Assembly: GCF_003573695.1 (NCBI RefSeq) | Contig: NC_039361.1 | Location: forward strand, 97,900,279-97,964,278 | Direction: 5' to 3' | DNA: 64,000 nt | From: Papaver somniferum | Lineage: Eukaryota; Streptophyta; Magnoliopsida; Ranunculales; Papaveraceae | Part shown: positions 24,280 to 35,545 of the stretch, in pieces | How positions within the stretch are numbered: position 1 is the stretch's first letter | How the letters are laid out: every line of letters begins with the position of its first letter | Program-made: the position numbers and the translations under genes | The notes under the pieces: model-generated | Database searches by the model: none | What the model was told of the DNA's origin: nothing | Seen by the model: the letters and a program-made list of their open reading frames with translations, nothing else

Positions 24280-24432
24280 GAGTCTATTTCCTTATCTAGG
24301 AATAATACCTTCTCTAGGTATATTTCCTTATCTAGGTATATTACCTTGTCTAGGAAGTATTCATTTTTTAGGTATATTTCCTTATTTATGAATACTACCT
24401 TGTTTAAGAATATTTCTTTATCTAAGAATACT
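24280..24432. repeat. CTAGGTATATTTCCTTAT direct repeats
   Basis: Six to eight imperfect 18-24 bp units (TCTAGGTATATTTCC, TCTAGGAATAATACC and similar) lie just left of the large LTR insertion. Confidence 0.75.
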
Positions 24433-24511
24433 GCCTAAAAATCAGTATTCCTTCCTGTTTGTACCCACTAAATATGGTGCACGTGCTAGGCGCACGGTGT
24501 GTCCCATAAAT

Positions 24512-24870
24512 AAAAATGGCTTATTAAAGAAGCCCGGCTGGGTTATCAAGGTAACCCAGTGGTTTATTAAGGAAACCAAAAATGACTTATTAAAGAAGCC
24601 CGTCTGGGTTATCAAGGTAACCCAGTAGTTTATTAAGGAAACCAAAAATGGCTTATTAAAGAAGCCCGTCTGGGTTATCAAGGTAACTCAGTGGTTTATT
24701 TAGGAAACCAAAAATGGCTTATTATAGAAGCCCGGCTGGGTTATCAAGGTGACCCAGTGGTTTATTAAGGAAACCAAAAATTGCTTATTAAAGAAGCCCG
24801 GCTGGGTTTATTAAGTAAACCCAGTGGTTTATTAGGAAAACCAAAAATGGCTTATTAAAGAGGCCCAATG
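24512..24870. repeat. 66-bp LTR minisatellite (5' LTR)
   Basis: Each unit reads AAAAATGGCTTATTAAAGAA, then GCCCGGCTGGGTTATCAAGG, then TAACCCAGTGGTTTATTAAG plus GAAACC. The pair CTGGGTTA / TAACCCAG forms an 8-bp stem in every unit. The last units diverge (GGGTTTATTAAGTAAACCC). Corresponding units are at 45943-46370 in the 3' LTR. Confidence 0.9.
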
Positions 24871-25233
24871 GTTTATTATGGAAACCATTAAAGATAAATA
24901 CAAATCTCAAAGGGATAAATATAGATCTTTTGAGATAATTATGAATCTGGGGAAGATAAATTTTCATCTCTCAAGATATATCCAGATCTATAAAGATAGA
25001 TATAGATCTTCTTGGGTAAATGCAAATCTTGACAAGATAGACATGAATCTTTCAAGATGTGTACAAATATGATGAAGATAAACATGAATCTTCCAGGATG
25101 TATGCAAATATTGGGGAGATAAGTACAAATCTAAGTGGTTATTTAAGATAAATGCAAATCTCATAAGATAAAGGTAAATCTTGGTGGTTATTTGAGATAA
25201 CTACAAATCATAACAATAAGATTTGTTTTCTGT

Positions 25234-25243
25234 CTATAAATAG
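25234..25243 (+). promoter_or_regulatory. LTR TATA box
   Basis: CTATAAATAG about 215 bp before the LTR end, with the same sequence at 46728-46737 in the 3' LTR. It is the likely retrotransposon promoter. Confidence 0.6.
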
Positions 25244-25458
25244 AGGCTGAAATCCAACTCAAAAGGTACACAATCACTATTACTTTTCTCCTCTAAAAAA
25301 TACCTGTTTAAAGCTCTCTCTGACTTAAGCATCGGAGTGTCTTTGCAGGTACCCTCTCATCTTTCATCAGCATTTCTGGAAAAATAAAGCAACGGTGGAG
25401 ATTCGATCAACATACGCAAATCTCGAAGATTGTTGGAGTGATTAATTTTGCACCAACA

Positions 25459-25480
25459 TCTTTTGGCTCCGACTAAGGAG
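25459..25480 (+). other. Candidate primer-binding site
   Basis: TTTTGGCTCCGACTAAGG directly follows the 5' LTR. TGG at the start of the motif fits the CCA end of a tRNA. I cannot name the tRNA with confidence. Confidence 0.45.
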
Positions 25481-26554
25481 AAAAGAATGAAAGAAACGTG
25501 CTTTCCCTGCAATGGAAGTATTTCAACAACTTAAAAGTTATGTTCGAGAAAAAAGATGTTTGTGTCCTTCAACAGCATAAGGAAGCATGAAAGAGATGAA
25601 ACCAAAGGAGTTCTCGATACGTCACATTGAAAAAGAGAAGAAACAAAAAAAATAAGACCGTTCCCCTTGGTTATTTTGGTCTTTCCTTTAATCAAAAGAT
25701 GGTGAGGTTTCACGGGAATCTCTTTGGTGTTCGTATTGTCAACGGTGGAAGGAGAAACACACATGAAAAGACAAACTTTTGGAGCAAAGCCTCACAATTA
25801 TACTACGGTCATCATCAAAGGATCAGATTTTCAAAAGAATAAGACCCGAGAAGATCGAGAAAATCGTTTCCAACATCTTCACTAAGGAGAGATAGGTCTT
25901 CGCTGGGAGGCGCTCCTGAATCAATAACACCGGCTGCAGTCATGGTTTTGGTAACAAGACCAAATAGCAACAAGCTCCGGAAGCAGCACATTAAAAGGGG
26001 ATAAGATTCTTCTATCCTTACTCTCCTGTTACTTTGTTTTAGTTCCATTCCATGCCAAACATGTTTTCACAACGGTGATATATAGAAATAAAAGAATGAA
26101 CACCACTTTTACATGCACCTTCCTGCATTAGGCGAGCACTAATGCACACAGATAGCACGCATATATGAACAAAGTTCAGGGCAATTATATATGAACCGCA
26201 TGTAATGGGGCTGCTTTTTCTCTACTAACGTCTCTTTCCAGGGAAATTCACTAATGAATTAATGATCACTACTGCAAAGAATAAGCCTCATTCTTGCCAT
26301 GACCACATCAAAGCCTCACCCTTGCTGTGAGCACCGGAAGTCTCACGTCTACACCAGACATGACCGGAACTGAATACGCCATGGAAGATCTGTACGATTG
26401 GATATAATATGCGATACAGCTTGCATGCTCGCAACTCACAGCCTATCTTGTACCAGTTAAAACCTCAAATCACCACAGCTCCAGTGGTGAGTTTATAATG
26501 CCGTTGCGTATCACGAACGTACAATCTGCAGCATTTCTCAACCTAATCCACACT
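25481..26554. other. Interior of the 22.5-kb element, no recognised gene
   Basis: Only short ORFs (25531-25764 minus, 25627-25842 plus, 25815-26048 minus), none with a known motif. The base composition is less AT-rich than the Helitron region. A decayed leader or gag is possible but not supported. Confidence 0.4.
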
Positions 26555-28440
26555 TGATCATTGGAATTGGCGTTCAAGAACCCAAAACAGGCTATTGGGA
26601 CACCAATGATACATCCAGGATGCAGGTTCACTATGCAAAGAAAAACCCAGTGCTATCCATCTCGACTAAATTTTTTACAAAGTTCCCATATACCAGCTCT
26701 ACCAGGATTTCCCCTTACCGCACCATCACAACAAAGTTGAATTTCATCAAGTTCTGGAGGATGCCAAAAACATTCCACCGGATGATGCATTTTAACCTTC
26801 CTATGACGCACCCTGAAGTAGTCCAAAAGAACAATGTCTTTTGAAGTATTCTTCATGTAGCTTTTAAGACGCCCTGAATAAGCTTCAAAACACGTTTAAA
26901 GAACATGCTCCAGTTCGGCTTCAAATGTTCAAACACTCCCTTATTCCTCAATGCCCAGAGTTCAGATTTTATCACCAAATTTGCAATGAACCATAGATCA
27001 CGCACCATTTGGCTTCTTCCCTTAGCTGCCTTAACTGAAAGCACAAGATTCACGTTAGATTGCAAATTAAAAATCCCGGAAATCCAATTCCAGGATCTAG
27101 CTGCAAAGCTGCAGTCATACAACACATGATCCAGCGTCTCTTCATCATTCCCGCAGATGCTACATTTGCTGGCTAGTTGAATTTTAAACCTTTCCTTAAG
27201 AAGATCATAAGTAGCACAAGCACGCCTGATAAATTTCCAATTCTGAGCAGCCAGAACTGGGTGCACCTGTTTCTCCAGATTAAATACATCCCCTCCAGAA
27301 TTGGATACTTTTGCTGGATAAGCTCTTTAGCTGAACTGATGCTAAAATCACCTTTGAAGTCAGGCATCCAAACCATGCTATCCTCCCCTCCAGTCGGTGT
27401 TGGCAATTGATTGACATCAACTCCAGCAGCAGCCAAACGCTCCAAATGAATAGCAGGAAAAACCCAATGATCATCGTTCCAAAAATCTCCAAGCATAATG
27501 GTTCTATCAAGGGTTTGGTCATTGACAATTTCTGCAAGACACACATCAGTACACCAAATATCATAATAAAGAGCAGTGTTCCTACCATCGCCTAAAAGAA
27601 CTCTAGTGTTATTCTCCACAAGCTGATACACCCATCGAATGCCTGGAAAAACAGTGGATTTAACTCCATAATTCTTGATGCAACCATTTCTGCCAAAGAA
27701 CTTTGCTCTAAGAAAACCCGCCCATTTCTTTTTAGAATTACAAATTTTCCACCACAACTTCATAATAAGTGCCTTGTTCATTGTAGCCATGCGAGTTAAG
27801 CCTAAGCCCCTCTCCTCAAAAGGGCAACAGACTTTATCAAACGCCACCACCACAACACGACTAATATTAGAATCACCCGACCAAATAAAGTTCCGAATTG
27901 CCCTTTCACATTGTAAAATGAATTTCCGAGGCCATTTGTAGACTGCCATGTTGTGAATAGGGTAGCTAGCTAAAACAGATTTAACAAGAACGATACGGTC
28001 ATGAAAAGAAAGTAATCTTCCTTTCCATCCAGCAAGTTGGGCTTTAATTCTCTCAATCACATTACAAATGTGATGATATCTCACTGTGCCATGCATGATT
28101 TGAATCCCCAAGTAACGATCAGGAAACGTGGCCACACTCATTCCCAAGAAATCAGCAAGGTAAGTTCTCTTACTCAAAGAGCCTCCTCCATAATAAATCT
28201 TGTTTTTTTGCCGATAAACGGTCTGACCCGAAGCATCTTAATATTTACCCAACAAATCTATCAGGTTATGCACACTTTTAAGATTTTCTTTGCAAAAAAT
28301 CATAATGTCATCAGCAAAAAAGAGATGAGCTGGGGAAATACCATTCCTTGTAACCATTGGACAGTGCCATACTTCAAATGCGGAATTAAGTTTCTACCGA
28401 AAAGAAATGAGTTTTACTTTCGGCCATAGGCGTACTACAA
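26555..28440 (-). pseudogene. LINE (non-LTR retrotransposon) ORF2 fragment, 5'-truncated
   Basis: Read on the minus strand. It opens inside the reverse transcriptase at about 28440, and the catalytic box HLFFADDIMIF is at about 28280-28340. The typical plant LINE stretch WKGRLLSFHDRIVLVKSVLA follows in a 334-codon frame (28177-27173). After a frameshift near 27270 come a zf-RVT domain (Cys-His pattern in CSICGNDEETLDHVLYDC, frame 27266-26853) and the start of an RNase H domain (LCCDGAVRGNPGRAGIW, frame 26856-26653). The endonuclease and most of the RT are missing, as usual for 5'-truncated LINE copies. At least two frameshifts and several stops make it dead. It lies antisense to the host LTR element. 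A poly(A) tail is not clear on the low-coordinate side. Confidence 0.9.
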
Positions 28441-29234
28441 ATATAGCTGCAACGTTACACCACCAAGCTCACTGCGCCAACCATCTTGCAACGTTATCGG
28501 AAAGTTACACTTTGAGGAATACCAACACAAAGGGTACCGACTGTCACGGAATCACCCAAGATAAGCTTCCCTCAATTCAAGGACGGGCAGCAGAGTGCAG
28601 AACCATTATACCATTATATCTAAAGAGCTACAAAAAGGCAACAAAATCATCCGCCAAATCCGTAGAGTTGGCATCCTGGATTCAAGCTCGTTTATAGCGA
28701 TTTCGCAAGGTTGCCAATATTACACCCGAGAACTTTCTATGGAGGACCTGTATGATGTGGCACAACCTGTAGTCCTTCTCGAATAGATGAGTCCCCGTTT
28801 TTTTACTAGAACGTCAATGAAGGACGGTGAACAAACTAAGGTCCAAGGACCACGAGCGGGAAAGATCTCACTTGCATGTTTGTTGCCGTAAGAGTAAACT
28901 CACAAGCACCACACCATGACGCGAAGATGAGGAACACTTCCTTGCCACTGCTACGATATCCCAAAAAGTACAACGCCACTTATATGAATGGTAAACTAGA
29001 GTTTGTATAAGTTTCAAATTCTAAAGGAAATCAAAATATGATTTGATTTGGTGGTTCTCCTTTAATCGATCCAAGGAAGAACATAACAGTACAAGTGTTA
29101 CCGAAGGCCACGTGTATTAGATAGAGAGGAAATTGTTCTCTTTGTCCGCAAGTACAGGAGTTTTACCAGCCGTATGGGGAAGCCACTACTAGTCACTCCA
29201 GAACACGCGTTTATGCATAAATACTTGGGATTGG
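28441..29234. other. Interior of the 22.5-kb element, no recognised gene
   Basis: Overlapping short plus-strand frames (28407-28697, 28595-28786) have no known family. One contains SMEDLYDVAQPVVLLE, and a similar phrase (AMEDLYD) can be read near 26380, so this sequence may be duplicated on both sides of the LINE. Otherwise I see nothing. Confidence 0.3.
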
Positions 29235-29242
29235 TTTCTGGT

Positions 29243-32200
29243 AAGGCTGGCAATGGATGACAGATATCCGGATTCTGTTTCCGATTATTCGAGATCCTAG
29301 AGGATTTTATCCATTATATCGGATACCGGATATCCGAATCCGATAACTTGTCGGATATTTCCTCCTTAACCTATCGGAATCGGATTGGGCTCTATCCGAT
29401 TGGTTAATATCCGATAGGGTAGGGGCGTACTAGTAATTTTAACATACCAATAACAGTGTCGAGGAGTCGAGAGAAGAGAAGAGAAGACATTTCCCTTTTA
29501 TTTTTTTCTTCTCCTCACTATGTTCTCAGTCTCGCTTCCCCCTCTCGATTAATCACTCAGTTCTCACTTCTCCAATAATTAATCTCTCAATCAGGTATTG
29601 ATTCGCTCCCCCTCTATGTTGTTAATGATTTCTCTTTTAATTTTTTCGATTTCTATGTTCAATTCTTATGAAATTAGGGTTTATGTGTTGCAATAAAAAA
29701 ATTAGGGCTTCTGTATGGATGAAAGATTTGAGATGGGTTTAAACTGAACTGGAATATGAGGCCGAAGAATAACTTGATACTGATAGTTAGGGGTTTGATT
29801 TTTCTATATCAGTTCGATCTAAATCCCTCCCTCTTCTAGGGTTTTCACTTTTCAGTTTGATTTTTCTAATTGATTCTCTAGAACAGATCTTTCTGTTTCA
29901 TGTTTGAATATAACCCATTGAAGTGATTGAATGATTTCTTGGTCATATAATTATTTGCTGGGTTCAATTTGATTTTTGTTTTCTAGGTTTGTGTAAATTG
30001 ATAGTAATATCTGGAAATTCAGATAATATCTATTAGAACTTCTAGAGAAGTTTAGGATACACAAGGGAGGGTCTGTGTAAGAGTCCTGTTCTTTTTTGTC
30101 TGTGCTAAGTACTGTGGGTGTAGATGGATGCTCGTGTTAGTTTTGGTTGTACTGTTGGTAGTCCGTTTTATAGTATATAAGGATGGGATGAATACTACAT
30201 CTTCTTTATGATCGTGTTCTCGTTTACATGTTCCTGATAAGCTTCCGTTGGGTCCTTTTCGTTAGATGCTTGCTAATGTCTACTGTATACGATAAGATGC
30301 TAGGATCCCATTGGTTGCCCTTTGTTGTCTAACCAAACTAATCAGTCCCACCCCTTTTCTACTGTTGTTTTGTAGTAAGTATACTAGGGCGCATTTATGT
30401 AAGCTTTTGCACTGTGCTTCTACTGTTAATTTGTGGACGTTAAAGATTTTAGGCCGACCATTTGCCCTACTGTAGGAAATCTTGTACATTAAGGGACTTA
30501 TCTGTGCGAGCGTGCTATTGTTTTATTTGTGACTTGAAAATGTGTACAGTTTTAGTTTGCACAACTAGGTACAGGATGATAATTTGAAGTAAAGGGGTTT
30601 TTCTTTGGCCTTTAGATGCTACATTTATGGTAATAGTCAGGATACGATACCCCATATTCTGTATAGTTCTGTCGCAGTGAGATAATTTGGAATTGTTTTG
30701 GAGGGCTATTTATAAACTTGCGAAATAGAATAATTATGGAAGCTTAGATGACTGGAGGTTGTGCAAAGAGGGAATTATGGTTTATTAGAAACAAAATTTG
30801 ATTCGAAGCTCTTCACTCTTTAACCTAATGTGAGTATGTTTAAGGCTAAAATTATATGATTTGCAAGTATTCAATTTCTTCGAATTGGGTATCAGGAAGG
30901 TGGTGAGCTCCTCCTGCCCTGCGGCTGCAGGTTGTGATGTTGCAAAAAGGGGTAATCCAGGAAATGTTGAGTATTCTTTCTTGTCTTACAGTACTTATTC
31001 ATTTTCTATCTCAAGCATATTGAATTCCTGCGTATACATACAGCTGGCTCAAGTGTTCTGAACCTTTCAGGATAATTTGAACGTTTCCTCATGTAATACA
31101 ACTTAAACTTGCTTAGTCAGCTTAATCAGCTTTGCATACAACTGAAAGGTTGAGCATATAACAACTAGTCTTACGCATTTTAGTTGAAAAACATAGGCAT
31201 TCCTTTCTTTATGTGTTTTGATGGTGGATATGCTTATGCCGAAATATCTGCTTGGGGGATTTCCTTAGAAGTGTTCTATAATTTCGAGTGCAATATTTCC
31301 TTAGAACTGTACTCTGTTTACTCTGCAGCTCCCTTTGTTTTCAGTGTAGACATTATTTCCCTTAACTGAATAGAAAAATGTCGTGGTAGTTTTTATGCCT
31401 ACATGGTATATACGCCAGAGAAAGAATGTCTGCATGCCTGGCAACTTCTGCAGGTTTTCAATCTTCACCACTCAGAAAATAGCCAAGTGTGTTTCTCCAA
31501 ATGCTTGCTTCAGTACAAACTTATTTCAACTGATTGCATACTAACCATGTTGGTGTTCTGATTGTGGCTGTTAGTTCTCTACCCTCATTGTTGCTCTCCT
31601 TTATCTCCCTGCACCTTGTTACCTCTGTGAATTTTCAGATTGCATATCTTTTGCTTGGTTTGTATGTGGGTATGTGTGTTGCACTGTTGCTTATAGTGGT
31701 GAAAGCTTTGAGAAACTGAAATGTTGGATGTCAGAATTTTCTAATCAAGTGATTCTTTGTGATTTGTGAATGCAGATACGGAAAACGTGGACTGAAGTGA
31801 AGCTGATGCAATGATACAACATGCCAGGCGGCCAAGCAAGATCACACTAAGTTTCACTACTCACTAGCGTGTTGACATTGTTAGCCTCTGTGACCGTTAG
31901 ACATTGTTTTCTTCTTTTTTTAGCTTTATTGTAGCCTGTTGTGTACTTTCTTTTGCATTCTCTGGACTGGGAGTAAACTCTTTAACTCACATTGTGCTTG
32001 TGTGGGTTTGTACTTTTCACAGAACATTTTGAACTTAAAAAAGACAAAGACTTTGTTTTTTTCAAGCTTTTAATTTTTTTTCCTAGTTATCGGATTTTAA
32101 TCAGTTAAAATCCTATATCCGGTGCTTAACCTTAACCTTATCGAATTGGATTTTTTGATATCCGTCGGATGTTATCGGATATCCGATAATTCTTAACCTT

Positions 32201-32253
32201 AACCTTATCGGAACTGCCAATATCCGCCGGATATTTATCCGTTGCCAGCCTTA
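29243..32253. mobile_element. Non-autonomous hAT-like element, 3.0 kb
   Basis: The inverted ends AAGGCTGGCAATGGAT (left) and TAAGGCTGGCAACGGAT (right, reverse complement) are flanked by an exact 8-bp duplication TTTCTGGT (29235-29242 and 32254-32261), the hallmark of hAT insertions. Both subterminal zones (29265-29420, 32085-32245) are crowded with ATATCCG/CGGATAT motifs in both orientations. The interior has a C/T-rich leader-like stretch (29480-29600) and T-rich intron-like DNA, but no transposase frame. Several small ORFs (30280-30489 minus, 31184-31369 plus, 31534-31719 plus) have no recognisable domain. Confidence 0.85.
29265..29420. repeat. ATATCCG subterminal motif cluster (left)
   Basis: At least six ATATCCG/CGGATAT occurrences, including the palindrome CGGATATCCG, in about 150 bp. 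A matching cluster is at 32085-32245. These are likely transposase-binding repeats. Confidence 0.75.
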
Positions 32254-32392
32254 TTTCTGGTCAAACATTCGGATGGAGCTAGCAAGTGGGTTCATACAAT
32301 TTTCTTAAACCAATACCAATTTGAAATTGGGGTACACGTGGATATCTATGAGGTTTGCGGGTGAATTTATAACCTTTCTTCATATATGCTAA

Positions 32393-32425
32393 CTAGGTAT
32401 CATCCCTGCCTACGGGCGGGGCTCA
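32393..32425 (-). other. Candidate Helitron 3' end
   Basis: The minus strand reads CCCGCCCGTAGGCAGGG (hairpin), ATGATAC, then CTAG (32393-32396) and host T. This is the same layout as the 3' ends in the array at 1-19331. A matching 5' end was not found, so the extent is unknown. Confidence 0.4.
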
Positions 32426-32444
32426 ATCTTTCGTTGAGCCTGTA

Positions 32445-32705
32445 GATCAGCCGGGATCATATGCAAATTCTCGTCTTTTATTGATCAGGTCGATTCAGCC
32501 GGGTCCTACAGTCTCGGCCATGGTTCTTTATTCAAGTTCTCGTATTTTGTTGGTCAGGTCAAATTAGACGGACCTGCATCCCCTGCCGTGATCCCTTTCG
32601 CAAATTCCAGTATTTTGTTGCTCGAGTAAAATTAGCCGGGACCTCCAGACTCGATCGTGGTCTCTTTTGTAAGTTCAATATTTTATTGGTCGAGTGAATT
32701 GGAAA
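32445..32705. repeat. About 68-bp tandem repeats, four units
   Basis: Units of the form TCAGCCGGG(A/T)CC, then CAAATTCTCGTATTTTGTTGG, TCAGGTC(G/A)A are repeated four times with substantial divergence. They lie just inside the candidate Helitron end at 32393. No coding function is seen. Confidence 0.7.
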
Positions 32706-33298
32706 TTAATATTTGGCATTAAGATTATCCGTTTTTAATTAAGTTAGTATAATCATGACAAACCTAAGTTGATTTTTAAGAGAGCAATGAAATTTGTTAA
32801 ATTGTGTTTTGTATTATTGGAATTAGAGGTTCCGGGTGCTGAAAAGGTCATTGAGCTTATGTTAGATATTTGCTTTAGAAACTTGCTCAACATGTCCTAT
32901 AGCGGGCCACCGTTGATTAGAAGCCTAAAATACCCATTCCAATACAACATAGAGGCATTTCCTCTTTAGTCCACTAAACCCGATCCATCTTAATCCCTAG
33001 TCCAACGGGGCAAACAATTTAATCGCTAGTCCAAAAAGGTTTGAAAACAGTAAAATTACTGTGCTAACCCTAATAACACGCGTGTCAGAGTCACAAACAG
33101 ATTAGGCAGAGAGAAAAAACACGCGTTATTCAGTTTCTCCTAGTTTTCATCGACCTTTTTTAGTTTTCATTCTTCTTCATCTACAGTTTTTCATTCTTCA
33201 GAGAATACAAAAATCAAAACTAGGTCAGTTCATCTTCTTTATTCAAAATCGAGATCTTCTTCTCCTAAATCGAAAAACGAAATAAAAAAACAAACCAG

Positions 33299-33540
33299 AT
33301 GTGTTTCATCTTCGTCAAAACCAAAACCAGGCATCTTCTTCATGAGATTCAATTGAAAGTTTCCAATCGAAAAACAAAATCAAAACCAAAAATGGTTACC
33401 AATCGAAAAACTAAACAAATAATTACGGAAGTAATTGTGGAAGAAAGTTCTTCATGCTCAAAAAGTAGAAGAAAAATTGTTGATGATTCAAACAACAAAA
33501 AGAAAAGCCTGCTTCTAATTCACCAACAGTACATAATATA
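33299..33540 (+). CDS. Putative first exon, lysine/serine-rich, unrecognised
   Basis: After a T/C-rich leader-like stretch (33110-33290), an open frame runs from 33299 (second Met at about 33391, in MVTNRKTKQIITEVIVEE). It encodes a basic, Ser/Lys-rich segment (SCSKSRRKIVDDSNNKKK) that could be a nuclear-localisation region. Beyond about 33540 the frame runs into the palindrome array and is unlikely to be coding. This may be the start of a captured or transposon gene. No family is recognised. Confidence 0.3.
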
Positions 33541-35435
33541 TCCAACAACAGTTTATGTTTTTTTTTTTATGTATCACATGCTTTTATGCTTTCATGTATT
33601 ACATAAGGTAAAAGATTTCATACATATTAGTATGTATTACATTGTTTTTTTTATGTATTACATGCTTTCATTCAGTAAAAATATTGGTATGTAGTGCATG
33701 TTGCTTTCATGTTTTTTTATGTACTAAATGGTTCCATGCTTTCCTAAATATTGGTATGTATTGCGCTCTTTCATAAAAAATGTCCTAAAAAAAGTACATG
33801 TCAATATGTACTAGGTAACCCCTAATTCATGCTTTGAATAAGTATCAGTGCATATCAACATGTACATATGTATTAGGTACATATCAATATGTATGCTACC
33901 TTGCAAAAGAAATAATATAATTGTTTTTGAGCTTATTGATATGTATTGATTGTGCTTATTGATATGTACTGATGGAGAAAACTGATTTATGATGATCGGG
34001 TACTAACAATTTGTCTTTGACCAAATGAACCTGTACATATTGATATGAATTTGGGGTTCATATTTTTTTGAGAATTTTTGTTACAACATTACTGCTATGA
34101 ATTTGGGGTTTTTGTCTGTGTAGTGGAATATTGGAAGTTTCACAATTTTTTTCAAGTTTTGGATATATAAATTTAGGAGTTTTCAGATTTCTGCTAAACC
34201 CTTAGTTCATGCTTGAATACATATAAATATGTAGTAAGACAAAGAGTGATTAGTTGATGATATGTACTGTATAAAATCCTAGCATAGTTTATGCTTGAAC
34301 ATATCCATATGTACTTAGGGAAAAGTGATTCGTTGATGTAATACATGTCAATATGTATCCTTTGAATACCAAAAAAATAATATGTAGTATGTGTTAATAC
34401 AATACATAGCAATATGTATTGTAGTGTTGAATACAAGTAGAACTCATCAGCGCTGTATATCAATATGTATTATCGAATACTTGGATTGCATATGCATCAT
34501 GTACATATCAATATGTATTGTCGAATACTAATGGATATTTGGTTGTACCGTGAATAACTGGATAGTTTTGATAGTGTCAACTGCCAGTACGTATTTGCCT
34601 GTATTGCGAAAAATGAAGTGCATATCACCATGTACTTGTTCATGTATTGTTGTTACTTTGTTTTCTTATGAATACCCTTGTTGATTATGCATGTGATATG
34701 AAATAAAAATCCATATGTACTGGTAAAAATTACAGTACATATTTGGTTGTACCGTGAAAAACTGGATGGTTTTTGATAGTGTCAACTTCCTGTATTGCGG
34801 AAAGTGGGTGGTTTTATTTTTCTTTCAATACATAATTGTTGCAACATTTTAGTTCTAACAATATGTTTGGTATTGCATGCCAGGTCACTTATTGTACTAC
34901 AATAACAAGGCATAATATTGGTTTCAGTAAACTCATGCTGAAAACTCGAATATAACAAAATGTTTGGGATTTCTGCCAAAAAAGGTGTTGCTTATAATTT
35001 TAAAAATACAATCTAATATGTGTAATGTTTTCAGTTTTATTTTTGTTGATTTTTTATACCAATTTTCTATATGCTCCTAGCATACATATCAGTGTGTACT
35101 GTTAAATTCTTGATATGTACTGCTTACCCCCTTCTACTGCATGTTTATGTATGATCTTACAATATATATCCATATGTACTGTATATATGTTGTGTATAAT
35201 CCTACAGAACATGCTGATATGTACTGCTAAAAGACCTAGTTTGTAGTTGATATATGTAATGTTGATGTACTTTGTTCTTGAATTAGTACATATCAACATG
35301 TATTGCTGGGTATATATATGACCACTGCAATAAATATGTTCTGGGTAAACCTTTTTATGCTTATTATGTACTATAGGTAAACCCCCAATACATATTGATA
35401 TCCAAAGCACACTATCTTGACATTGTTCATTCTTG

Positions 35436-35545
35436 TTGCGTTACCAGCTTTGGTGCAGGGTTCCTTGGTTCTTCATGATACGCCTGCATGGTTGGGATCA
35501 GTTGGGAAGGCTTGGCAGATGGATCTAGAGGGGCCATCAAGTAAA
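35436..35545 (+). other. Exon-like segment in the MULE interior
   Basis: This less AT-rich stretch has an open frame (ALVQGSLVLHDTPAWLGSVG, then KAWQMDLEGPSS) that ends near a possible donor AAG/TAAAAT. The family is not recognised. Another open stretch at about 36003-36105 reads ASDHVNILVGASNYAAVALT before a stop and could be a terminal exon on the same strand. Confidence 0.25.

Larger units (their letters stand above)
22950..24455 (+). mobile_element. Copia LTR tail and 5' internal relic (unresolved)
   Basis: The first bases (TATATTTCTCCTTCAAAA) complete the LTR begun at 19332 and match 52237-52254. After that the sequence has no recognisable gag. It contains a minisatellite (23440-23570) and a block of CCTTATCTAGGAATA-like direct repeats (about 24280-24430). 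It ends at the CTTCC target site of the 22.5-kb element. I assign it to the split copia element by position only. Confidence 0.35.
24456..25458 (+). repeat. 5' LTR of the 22.5-kb element
   Basis: 1003 bp. In order it holds a start TGTTTGTACCC, a palindromic GTGCACGTGC / GCGCACGGTG region, about 5.5 copies of a 66-bp minisatellite (24512-24870), an AGATAAAT-AAATCT degenerate repeat zone (24888-25200), a TATA box (CTATAAATAG, 25234-25243) and the end GCACCAACA. It is 61 bp shorter than the 3' LTR, mainly because it has one minisatellite unit fewer. Confidence 0.9.

Noticed and set aside
27173..28177. 334-codon minus-strand ORF as a host gene
   Set aside because: Its sequence is the RT C-terminal/zf-RVT region of a plant LINE, with the FADD box just upstream and RNase H after frameshifts.
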